Shown here: positions 10,394 to 21,245 of the stretch, piece by piece | Layout: every line of letters begins with the position of its first letter | Position numbering within the stretch: the first letter of the stretch is position 1 | Assembly: GCA_022747635.1 (NCBI GenBank) | Contig: JAKTNV010000024.1 | Coordinates: forward strand, 7,593,303-7,657,302 | Length of the DNA stretch: 64,000 nucleotides | Direction of reading: 5' to 3' | Source of the DNA: Hetaerina americana | Lineage: Eukaryota > Arthropoda > Insecta > Odonata > Calopterygidae | The notes under the pieces: generated by a model | Databases searched by the model: none | What the model saw: only the letters and a program-made list of their open reading frames with translations | What the model was told of the DNA's origin: nothing | Translations under genes and position numbers: made by a program

Positions 10394-13300
10394 GTGTGGA
10401 TTAGTAATTTAAATCCGATATTTTTCTTCTATATATTTTGTTTACTTTTTTACTAAAGGCTTGATTTTAATTCTTTTGCTTGGACTGCAGAGATGGGTAC
10501 CAACAGCTGTTCACAGGAAAAATTATCCAGATAAATTTCTTTCTGAGTGAATTATACATTTTTTTCAGAAGTTTATGTAATTTCATATAGGTCATATGAA
10601 GTTGACCCAATATTCCAATCATGCATCTGCACAATAGCCAATTACTTTTTGCTTTGGATTACACTTCCACACCATATTTTCATAAAAACACAAGATGTTC
10701 TTTCTCAGAGAATGAGTACTAGGTATTTAATTGATTTTAGAGAATTTTACTAAATGATCAAGGCAGTAACTTGGAAATGAGAACCATTTTAAAACTTGTT
10801 TTAAAGTGAATTAAAAATATATAACATGCGTTCACAGTCTATAATCTTAAAATAAGCTGTTAATTGAGTATTTTGTTCATGTGCTATGGGCTAGGAGAAG
10901 TATGGACCTATAAAAAGCTGTTGTTATGCATGACTAAAGGCAAGCTTACTGGTTGTTTTTTTCTTGAGTAATTATTAGCTAGAATATGCCTGCTGAGGTG
11001 TTTGCCAATGCTACATCATGCTGCTTTTAGTTACCTATTAGCAACCAAATTAAGATGCACAAAGAGCAGCAATGGTATAGATATTCAAAGCTGCACTGCT
11101 TGAATGCTTTCTTGAATACTGCAATATGTTTTTGCTCCAAAACATGGTATGATCCAAAATTTCCCAGGCTTTACCCATTAAAAAAAATAGACTTTCCTTA
11201 TGATATAATCACTGTACTTCCTTTACAAATATGTATGTAGTTCCCTTTGGAGTTATACAACAGTTACAGTACTTTTTCTACTGCTGGAAGTACCATTAGA
11301 ACTCCATTTGGAGAAGATTGTCAATGTCTCCTGCATCTGAATCACCTTAATTTATTCAAAATGCCACTCTTTCAATAAAATTTTCATCTTGGCGAAAAGG
11401 AAAAGTTACAAAAGGGAAGGAGTAGAAAAGGCTATGGGATCATTGCTGTTTTTTTCCAACAGAGTCCTCAGTCTAAGTTAGCACATTGTCATGATGCAAT
11501 ACACTCTTTCATGCCCCACATATCAGGATATTTATGTTGTAAAATTCTTCCCTAAACATATTAACATGAATTATACATGGAACTGGTTAAGCTTTAGATA
11601 TTTAAAATCATTCATTAAACAACAATACATATTTTCTATATTTTTATTCATCTTGCTTGCTATTTGGGCCACTGAGAACATGTAGAATCCTTGTTTCCAA
11701 CCTAGATCTCCCATCTTGTGACAAAGTGGTCCATTCAAATATCATATTCCACCCAATTTGTGATAATAAAGTGGTTTATTTAAGAATTGCATCAACTCTG
11801 GGAATGATGTAACTCAGTTTGAATGAATAATTCATGCACCTTCACTCCCTCAAGTCCGTCACTTTTCTTGCATACACATTCAAAACACCAATAATTTTAG
11901 AGCACACAAGCTCTTCTGAAAATATTTTTGTATACCACGACATAGAACTAATCACACTCCTTTCACAATGAAGTTTCTTATCGCTGCCAAGTAGCGAGGG
12001 TTCATATAACATCTGATTAGAACACCATGTGCTAATCCATTAAATTAATCCAGGAACTTGTGGATCATACCATGTATTTCTTATAAACAAAATTCATCTT
12101 GAGATTTGGTTTATAGCTTTGCTTCCACTTTAATAGATTACGGCATCACACAGCAGAAAGTTTGTTCAATTATCAGGATATATTGTGCATTGAGCACCTG
12201 ACCATTAGGAGTTGTTCAGTTGTTTACAATAGTAATACCTGCAATTTCAATTAATACAAAGAAAGACTTGCATAAACCAAAAATGCTATGCTTTGCTTTT
12301 CTTGTAAGAGTTAAAATATTCATTTATAAACTACTTTATACAAAATAAGTCAACTTAGTTATAACATACTTCTGATAATTCTTAGTACGCCTTATATACA
12401 TATTTCAATTGTGAAATATAAAGAAATGCATAAAAAAGCATTAACCTATCGTCAGTATTCGCAAGATTTACAAAAATGATACAATTAAAGGAATGTTTTT
12501 CACAACTTCTCCATAGTTGGGAGGCTTGAGGATGCAACTGAACAAAGGCATGGGTAGGCAATGTGGAGGAAGGGGTGGGAGAGGCGATGGTATGGTCAGT
12601 GGAATGGGGATAGTTCGCTTGCCTCCAAATGACCCAGGAGCTCAGATAGTTGGTTTAGTTGGCTGTGTAGGAGATGGTGGTCTAAATGGAGTCAGTGCAC
12701 GTGGAAACCATGCCATCAATCATCGCTTCCCTCCACTGCAATCCCAAAGTTATTGGCATCACAGCCACCAACCACATGTCAATCAACGTGTCAACACCAC
12801 AGGCGGAGGAGGGTAAGTAAAAGAATTCTCTCTTCATTTTCACAAATAATAAATTGCTTTCTCTTTTGCACAATAATGATTACTTCTGCTGCCAGTGCTA
12901 TACATTTTTCATTGTCATCATATATTGTATAAGAATTTTGACGACGTAGGAGGCAGGTCCAATGAAACTTTTACCTGAAACTGTATTTATGTAGAATGAC
13001 ATTTATTGTACCCATTCAGCAGTTGTGCTTATGCAAATATATGTTTTTCATAACTCAAGTTATTTGTTTTTAGAAATTATGTAAGCATGTGACTGCCTCA
13101 TGGGTGAGCTTGATGCATTGCCTTATAAAGCTAATGGCTGCACTGCTTTTATGCCATTTAAGGGCAAAAGACTGTCTACTTATCAAATTCTCGTATTTTA
13201 TGTACTTTTGTACCTACAATAAATCCTTGTTTTCATTAGAAAGGCAAGATACTAAAGTTTAAACAGCAAAAGTTTAGGTGATTTTAAGTACATATTTCTT

Positions 13301-15452
13301 TCTCTAATTTAATATATAATGGCACCGCCTCATAAAATAGATTAATTTTATTATTGAATGCTTTATATCTACCATTGCTACTTGCTTACCTTGTTCCATC
13401 CATTTGTTCTCTTAACTTGACAAAAGGTTTGATTATGAATTGCAAGGTCATCACCCAGGTATAGAAACAATATCCATTTTATTAAAAATATTAACTTACG
13501 AGGAGTTCTACATTTTCCTTCAATGTCTCAATCAGAGATGACAATAACTTGACACCAACACTGGTAAACTGGCATGATGATAGAAAAAGTACAAGTAAAG
13601 CTTCTGGATAATTAATTATAATAAAAACATTCACCAGGGAAGAATATTCTTCTACAATCTCCCCATGATGAAATGATTGTTGAATCTCAGTTATAAAATC
13701 TGCTTTCAACAAAATGTTGTATTGAATATTTTATAAGAGCTGTTCAATAAATAGTGATCATATATTTTTATTTGCATAATCTATTATTGAAAACTTGGGT
13801 TTTATATTATATTGTTGGCTTAATGTGTAGCATTGTACATGGTACAAGTTTCATTGATTTAACTCCAGTGTTGCATCAGTGACCATTGTTACAAGTTGAA
13901 ACATGTTCAATTTGCCTAAAGCAACAATGAGGGTTACATGCAAATAGCTTTATGTTGCATTGAAAATTGGTGTTGCCCGAACAAATCATCAGCATTGTAA
14001 TGACACTGTAGGCTAATGGACAGTCTGTTATTCCCTGTAAAACAGCTATAATATGGTTTAAAATTGTTAAAGAAGGGAAATAATCAATTGAAAAAGAAGG
14101 TGGATCCAGAGCTCCAGTCACAACTCTTCAGAAGTAAACATTAATATTGCCGTATCAGAAATATTGAAAATCCATTGGGTGCTATTCACATGTTGGTTAG
14201 AGGAAAATTCCACGTAAGACATATTTGTGTGGAATGGGTTTTGAGAATGTTCATACCTGAATAACAGGATGTTTTTGTGCAAGTTTGTTCACAGTTTAAG
14301 TTGATGTTACACAAAAAATGAGGAGTGTGTTTCTGAGGTTAACACTGCAGTTGAATCTTAGCTTTATCATTTTGACCCTAATAGCAAATGGCAAAGCTCT
14401 GCATGAAAATCTCTGGCATCACAAACACTTAAAAAAAGCTAAAGTGATGGGTTCTGGTGGGAAAGTTATGGTTAAATCATTTTTTTTGTTCCTGGAATGG
14501 TGTATCAGTATGTCATACCAGCAGACACACAGCTGTAAATTAAGGAGACAATAGGGATGTACTGAAAATTATCTGAGGTCATATCAATCTTAAAATGCCA
14601 CGCAGCAAAGCAGGAGGTTGGATGCCGCATCACAGTAATGGGCGGCCGCACATCACAAATGTTATTCCAGACTATCTTACAAAAGTCAATTTCAAGTGTG
14701 TTCCTGGGCCTCCCTATAATTCAGTCTTCGGCCCATTATAATTTATCCTGTTACCCAATGTGAAGAAACACTTTTGTGGGAAACTTTTTGCATCATCCGA
14801 AGTAGTAATGAAGGCTACTTAGGCAATTTCAAAGGACCCATGAAAAATGACTTCCGTCATGTTTTTGAAAATTGGAAAAAAGGTGGGGCAAGTGTATTAC
14901 ATCCAATGGAAATTACTTTCAGAAGGACCTTTAAAATTTGGAGGATGAGTAAAGGTATGTTATTTTAAACAAATTGATCATTCTTTATTGATAACCCCTC
15001 TTACTGGGTACTTTCATTGTCCTGATATTTTATTGTACATAAATACCCAGAAAATTTGGAGGTGACTAATAGAAATCCACTGCATCTGGCCATTAAAGAG
15101 GATTATACATATTATGAGCAATGCTCCTTGCGATACACCATGTAAACCTCTCTGCAAAAGACTTGGTTTATTACCAGTACCTTGCATATATATATTTAAT
15201 GTCATCTTACATGCAAAGAGTAAAATTTCCCAGTACAAGTCCAACCACAATTACCATAGTCATTATACAAAGACCTGCACCAACCATTTGTCAGAACACA
15301 CAATACTGCTCATGGGCCCAAAGCAATGGGCTTAAGGTTATTCAATAAACTTCCCCATGAAATCAAATATGAAACAAAAGTACCCGTTTTCAAGAAAAAG
15401 CTGTTCAACCTTTATATATATATATATCCGATTGGCGGGATTTCGTGTTTGA

Positions 15453-15500
<48 letters not shown>

Positions 15501-16834
15501 GGGTGGGCTCTTATGTGGTTATTGGGATGGGAGATAACCTGCTTTGGGGATGGTGGCTGTTGAAAGCCAGAGGGAGTAGAAGAGGAAAGGGTGCAATATC
15601 TAAGGGTTTGCGTGAGAAGAGATTTTCATTGACTAATTTAAAATTTCCTATGTATAGGAGGATCTCTAATTGTTTCAACCTGTCCATCATCTTGCCCTTT
15701 GTAAAATATAATAGAAGGGTGGTGAGGGAATTACTCCAGTATCCAGAGACAATGAGTTGCTTGGTGAAATGAGGCTTGTTAGGTTGTGAATGTAAAAGGC
15801 ACAGATATCGCTTAGAACCAACTTTGAATTTCCTGCTAGTTTGTCCCAGATGAATTGTGCCAGAGTGTATTTCACAAATTAATTCATTTTAAAAAGGAAA
15901 TAAATTCATTACTGTTGCTGAATCAACAAAAAGAATAATTGCATTGTTGTGAAAAGCTGTGGCATGGATTAAATCTCAATGGTAGGAACTGGTGCTGTGA
16001 ATTATCAATAATAAAACAATAACCATAATCAATATTTCTTTTAACTTAAATTATTTGATTTCACGTCATATTTTCCAGGAGCATACCCATGGCGCAAACT
16101 GAATGTTACTTAAACTGTAAAATAATTAATTGTATGCTTACTATTCAGCTTGTAGCATATCTTTTACTGAGCTTGTTAAAACAAGAATGTTTGAAGCTGA
16201 AAATGGAGTTTCAGGAAAGAAAATAAGTGATCATAGGATATTAAGTAGTGATACTGATTATGTTTAATGAGAGAATCTATTTCATACCGAACCTAAGTTC
16301 TTCAGTTTAACATATGCGTGTGTAATCTTGCCTAGCAACTACAAAGTGTTTGATGAAACTCCTGGCATTGTGGTCACATTGCACTGGTGAAATACATTTG
16401 TATTGTTTGAGGGGGTACTTGCTAAGTGTAGTTAGAACAAAATCACCTGATGCACATATCTTGTCTTTAACTATGGTTTTAATTGTAGGATGGATTTTGT
16501 GCCCCATCAAAGCAGCTGTAATGGTGGTCATCTGGATAAAAACACAGAGGTTGTCGGGCGGGCTGTTCCTCAGTCCCTTCCAGCTCTGGGGAATCCTAAT
16601 CCCCCACATCACCATCACAACCAGCAGCATCATGTTTTCCCACCATTCCAAAATACAAATCGACACCGTCACTTCCACAATAACAATGGGAGCCTTCATA
16701 CTGGCATGCCACAGCATGGTAATGGCCACTACAGAAGAGAGCAGAAGGGAGGCGGTAGAGGTGGAGAGGATCACAATGGCAGTGACAGGAAGTATAGGGG
16801 GCGAGGAAGAGATAGAGATGGAAGCAAGCAGTAA
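10132..16834 (+). CDS. 3' part of an unrecognised gene: coiled coil plus Gly/His/Arg-rich tail
   Basis: Three exons (10132-10393, 12517-12812, 16489-16834) join in frame across consensus GT/AG introns and end at a TAA. They give about 300 C-terminal residues. The first exon encodes a charged heptad-like helix (RIKELEAALELLG), a linker with FGCQTEF and a second helix (MKLEEAERMVRHLRREN). The second exon is Gly-rich with Met and Arg, then His-rich. The last is His/Gln/Asn-rich and ends in RG repeats (RGRGRDRDGSKQ). Coiled coil plus RG-rich tail suggests a scaffold or RNA-associated protein, but that is inference from composition only. The N-terminal part and start codon are outside what I could place. 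Confidence 0.65.
12517..12812 (+). CDS. Gly- and His-rich exon of the unrecognised gene
   Basis: The acceptor is cttctccatag and the donor is gg|gtaagt. It enters in phase 0, matching the preceding exon, and leaves two bases of a codon. The peptide contains RQCGGRGGRGDGMVSGMGI and later YWHHSHQPH. GC content is clearly above the flanks. Confidence 0.7.
13870..14975 (+). mobile_element. Old mariner relic (SETMAR-like transposase text)
   Basis: Conserved mariner blocks appear in order across different frames on the plus strand: the linker before the catalytic core (FHVRHICVEWVLRMFIPE, then VQVC), a block around GGKVMVKSFF, a decayed second and third catalytic region (RTSQMLFQTILQKSISSV, then IIQSSAHYNLSCYP) and the C-terminus (KLEKRWGKCITSNGNYF). 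Many stops and frameshifts are present. I could not define terminal repeats. Confidence 0.6.
15060..15425 (+). mobile_element. Jockey/CR1-like LINE C-terminal fragment
   Basis: The plus strand reads CKPLCKRLGLLPVPCIYIFN, then YKSNHNYHSHYTK, then, after a frameshift, GLRLFNKLPHEIK. This order is the usual end of jockey/CR1-group LINE proteins (LGLLPVPC-IYIFE, HSHNTRH, LFNKLP-x-IK). It runs into a TA repeat. Only the 3' end is present, as expected for a 5'-truncated insertion. Confidence 0.65.
15412..15497. repeat. TA/TG microsatellites
   Basis: A short (TA)n at 15412-15427 and a longer gtgtgt plus (AT)n at 15455-15497 are separated by 27 bp of unique sequence. They follow directly on the LINE tail and may derive from its 3' end. 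Confidence 0.9.
16489..16834 (+). CDS. Terminal exon of the unrecognised gene
   Basis: The acceptor is ttttaattgtag. The first base completes a Gly codon split by the intron. The stop is TAA at 16832-16834. The peptide carries PHHHHNQQHH, then NRHRHFHNNN, and ends with GGGRGGEDH and RGRGRDRDGSKQ. Long open frames on the opposite strand and in a second plus frame here are composition shadows of this exon. Confidence 0.7.
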
Positions 16835-19800
16835 GGTGCCATTAGGAAATTCAACCTCCACATTTATATTTTTTCATTATCAGGTTCCAAATGATTGGTT
16901 GCTCCTGATATCACCTTGCCCACCTCCCTCACCACTGCATTTCTGAAGCAAGTAGTCCACCAATAAGTTGTTTGATGCATAAAAAATTTATATTGTTGTC
17001 CGTTGTACTTCATTCACTGTTGCCTAATGTTTTTATTCTGTTAATCTGACAATGGTGTAATTCCACTGTTCATTTTAAAATCATTTCTAATCTTAAGGGG
17101 GAATATTTTGGTTAGCTAGTATAATAAATTTGCATACACTCTGTAATTGTTTTGTGGGATATGTTCCTCAAGTGTGATAGTGCTGTCGATACCAAATCAT
17201 TCAAAAGTGATGATTAACTAATCACTTAATTTCCTAACTAACTATGCTCTAAGGCTACTTTGATATTTCTCAATTTTATGCATATGATAATATATGTTTT
17301 CAAAATATTTACTCTTTGTACAAATTTTAGCTCAAAAGCTATAATCCAATTATTGTGAATGTTCAAATATCTGACATGTACCCACTATGAACTTTGATTA
17401 TAAGTTAAACTTCCATTATTTTAATAGTGTTAAAAATTCAAATGTTTATTTTCAGCCATATTACCTCACAGCAAACTGTTCAAATTTTTGTTGCATACAA
17501 AAAGTAAGAGAAACTCTAGTGATATCATATTACCACTAAACATATCTGTGACGTTTGTTGTAATTTTTGGGAGTGAATTTGTATTTCTTACAGTACAAAT
17601 TTAAAGATATGTCAGTAGGGAAAATGAGTATTGCCAATTATGCACAAAGCTTCCCTAATGAATATAAAACTAAGAAAGCCAACTCATTGGATCATTTTTT
17701 TTACAATTCGGTTCATGAAATTGTACTGACAAGCAATCTGTATTCGTTAATTTATGCACATTCTGGTATTTTTGGTTTTGTGTACTAGTTAATTTAGCTT
17801 CATAAGGTATACCTTTGCCCAAAATATATTAGTATATGGAGTTGTATTTTACTTATCATTCAGGTCTTGAAAGCTATTTCAGAATGTATTTTCTAAACTA
17901 CATATAGGATTCCCAAAAAATAATGATGATATAATATAGAAAGGGGTTTCTCTGCCTGTGTGTCAAGAAAACATTTAGGTATCTAATTTAATAATTGATA
18001 AGTGCAGCATTGTTCCTTGTATCCAACCTCATGATTTATGCATTATGCAAGGAGTTGGAATAATCAGATCGCAAGTATCAACTGCAGTGAGAGAATTAAT
18101 AAAATGAGAACATCATTTATTTAAACCTTAACATTTAAAAGCTAACAGCATTATGCACAATTTCAATAATTAAAGTCTATAGGTCACTCACCTCCACAAT
18201 TAAATTAGATGACCTTACTTAGACCCCAGAGAGGCTGGATATGAGAATTTGGCTGTAATCTAATATGTTAATCATATACTGAATATTTACCAAATAGGTA
18301 CATGTTTGTATCTATGTATTGATGGTAACATCTTTAGGTTTTATTGTTTAATCAGATGTTTTTGTGAACACATCTAAAATATTTGTTCATTCCTTTAAAA
18401 ACACCTAAACCCTGCAATATTACCCAAACACCACTTTCAGTATAACTCATCAAATACCTAATAGCTGTGAGCAGTCCAATTTCTAAATAAAAGTGAATGA
18501 GGAGGATTTTATTGGCTATGGGATCAACAATGGTTTGAAAACTTATGCACAAAACGATGGGATCATATTTGTTTTAATATTTCATCTCTTCAAACCTACT
18601 CATGAATAGGTGTTCAAGTTTTTTGCACTCAAGATTCATTTGATAATAACCAACATCTGGTGAATGAAAATGGAATGACTGCTCAGTAAAATGCTGATAC
18701 AGTGGACCACCCTATATAATTGTGTCATTAACCTGAGTTTCAGCGATTATATTATGGAGAAATAAACACAGGCACCTAAGAATACATCTAAATCTAATAT
18801 TCCTTTGAATTGCCATTGTGATTCATGACAATTATGTCTGACCTATCACATGACCTCGGTAAGAAGAGGGAAAGAAAATTCACAACATTTTGTGCTGATT
18901 TCTCTAAAAAAAATAGGATTCTTAGCCAAATTAGTATGCAAATTTTCTTTAGCTTTCAATGTGCCTAAATAGTTGACATGATTTGTATAAATGATGTCAT
19001 CAATGATGAATTTCAATTAGCCATTTGCTTATGAGTGGCAAACATGAATTCTTTAAAGTTATATTAATAGTCCATTACTTACAAATTGCATACATATTAT
19101 CTTCAAGAAATAGGTAAGGATATTTGTTTTATTTCTTTGTTTTTACTCTTGGTAAAATAAAATTTAATGAGTCAAATATTAAAAATGTCTCACGAGTGTT
19201 CAAAAAAGTCAAGGTAGCTATCAAACACTCAACCCTTTAATTCTGAAAGAGTAAATGGTAAATTTTTATTGATTTGAATTACTGCAATAATTGAGAATGA
19301 AAATTCTCAAAATTTCTTCTGCATCTCATTAATGCTAACTATCAGCTATTGTACATAGGAACAGCCCTGGAAAGGGTAATTGAATACACATGCACATCAA
19401 TCTGCTGGTGTATTATTCTATAAATGGAAGTATTTTACTGATGGCATGTCTTGTTGGTCATTACTCATATTTATCATTCCAATAAACCAATCAGAGTTTT
19501 ATCATAAGCAATTACCCCTTACAATTTCCATTGAAAGTTTGTTTGTTGAAAATCTAAGAAATTTTTTGTGCGATAAAATCTTTCAGAAGTCTTTCTGGCA
19601 TATATTTCCAAGTGATAAAAAGGTGGTGGTATCTTTTATTTGCAGATATAGGAGGGCCTACTGTACAGCTTAAAGATTTTTAAAATTCACCACTTGTTAT
19701 CAAGTTATGTCGATGAGGTCAAAACAAAGGTGAACACATGACGAAAATTACCTTGCGCAAAAAGCTTGTAACTTATCATTGCTATTACATTTTATTGGGA

Positions 19801-20930
19801 TCAGGTGTGATATGTATACATAGGTAATGAAAATATGTACAATATGGATTAATAAAACTTTGCCAGTTCACTATTATATGCTTAATCTAAGTATTTTCAG
19901 AACCAATATAATATCATTGGATTTTTGGACTACTATTACATCAATTTTGATGATTTTAATGATTGTCATTCAAATTCACATAAGTTATTTTAGGAAATAA
20001 TGTTATTTGCCGTAAAAAAACTATAAAAATGTTCTATTACTGTGGGAAAGCGTGTAAGCAGAAATTCAGAAAGGACTACAGAATCAAATTCCTTTCATTG
20101 TTTTTTCAACTTGATGTAATGCCTATTTGCTTTTTCCTTCAGGTTATTCTAATGGTTTTTAAGGACTAATGTTATTATCAATCTCAAAAATAAATTTAAG
20201 GGGTAGAAGTTGTTGTGATTATTTTGTGTTATTTAGTCAGTGGATGAATTTAATTCAAATTATATCCTTACTAATTAATGTACATGTTGTTAGGCTGTAT
20301 AGCTTCATAAAAAGAGTACATATTTAATCTTGAATGACTGTATAAGTTGAATTTCATGGCACACTATCCATAATTCATTTTATTAAAGCAGGTAGATATC
20401 TTAACTTTAGTGTTAATATATTTTAGTTTTCCTATTTTAATGTTAGATCCAGTTATATTGTACCTTTTTTAAACATCATAGCAAATTTAAATAAAGCACA
20501 ATATGTGATTCATTAGAACAGCTATGTTATACGTGAGCTGACATTTCTTGCAGTATTGGCAAATAAAATATTGATGGGGTGAAGAGTTGAGGGTATCTCC
20601 ACAAAAGAGCTTTATATTTAGGGTATGTATCATTATTATATAAATAAATTACTCCCATACATGTTACGGCCAGTCATTTCATTTGTACCCTATCTACCTG
20701 TATGAATATGCTTGGGAGTACTTATTAAAAATTAATCCATGCCTTTTAGATACTTTATGGAAGACGTATTGCTCAGTCATAAGTGTACCTGTGCTTATTG
20801 ATTGGACATCACTGCGTGAGGGTAGTTGGAAACAAAAATCTTCCTGTATGGAATCTTCTATTGGTAAAGATATTTACCTTAGGCATCGATATCACCTTTT
20901 CAAATTGAAATTTTTTATTAGAATATGTTG
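16835..20930 (+). other. 3' UTR and AT-rich intergenic stretch
   Basis: The first good polyadenylation hexamer after the stop is at 17123-17128. Further AATAAA hexamers occur, for example near 20490, so longer 3' UTR isoforms are possible. No exon, RNA gene or transposon was recognised. Open frames at 17567, 18352 and 19380 look random. Confidence 0.4.
17123..17170 (+). terminator. Candidate polyadenylation signal
   Basis: AATAAA at 17123-17128 is followed by a GT-rich stretch (gtaattgttttgtgggatat, about 17142-17161), the usual downstream element. It lies about 290 bp after the stop codon of the coiled-coil gene. Confidence 0.4.
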
Positions 20931-21245
20931 ATCCATCTGAATCTAGGATCATCACCCAGTCATTTCCATCTTGCCATCAGGTATTCCAGGTGCTTAAGTA
21001 GGCATGATACCCATGTCAATGAATTGAACAGGTGACCTCTTGAGATCAGGATGTGGAATTGTTTCTTGCCTGTCTATCCTGGCCTACCAGTGTTCAAATT
21101 TGAAAATGAGCCATATTTAACCCTGCCACTCCAAGAAATTTTTTTTTTAAGGTAATCTACCGGTTAAGGTAGGTTTTTGGATGGACACAACTACCGTTCA
21201 AATATTTTATTACTCCTAACAAAACACAAAATCCATCATCCTACT

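Larger units (their letters stand above)
12813..16488. other. Intron with transposon relics
   Basis: This is the last intron of the coiled-coil gene. It contains a mariner relic (13870-14975), a LINE tail (15060-15425) and a TA microsatellite. The rest (12813-13869 and 15500-16488) shows nothing I can assign. Confidence 0.6.

Noticed and set aside
16307..16946. Long open frames on both strands (184 and 198 codons)
   Set aside because: They overlap the His/Gly-rich terminal exon. Their length is a by-product of its GC-rich low-complexity composition, and the spliced frame has proper acceptor, phase and RG-rich content.
19380..19673. 97-codon open frame
   Set aside because: Composition is that of random AT-rich DNA, with no splice context and no family resemblance.
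20940..21130. Possible SINE next to the 3' end of the RTE LINE
   Set aside because: A weak B-box-like gttcaattc on the minus strand exists, but no second copy or A-box could be found in the window.
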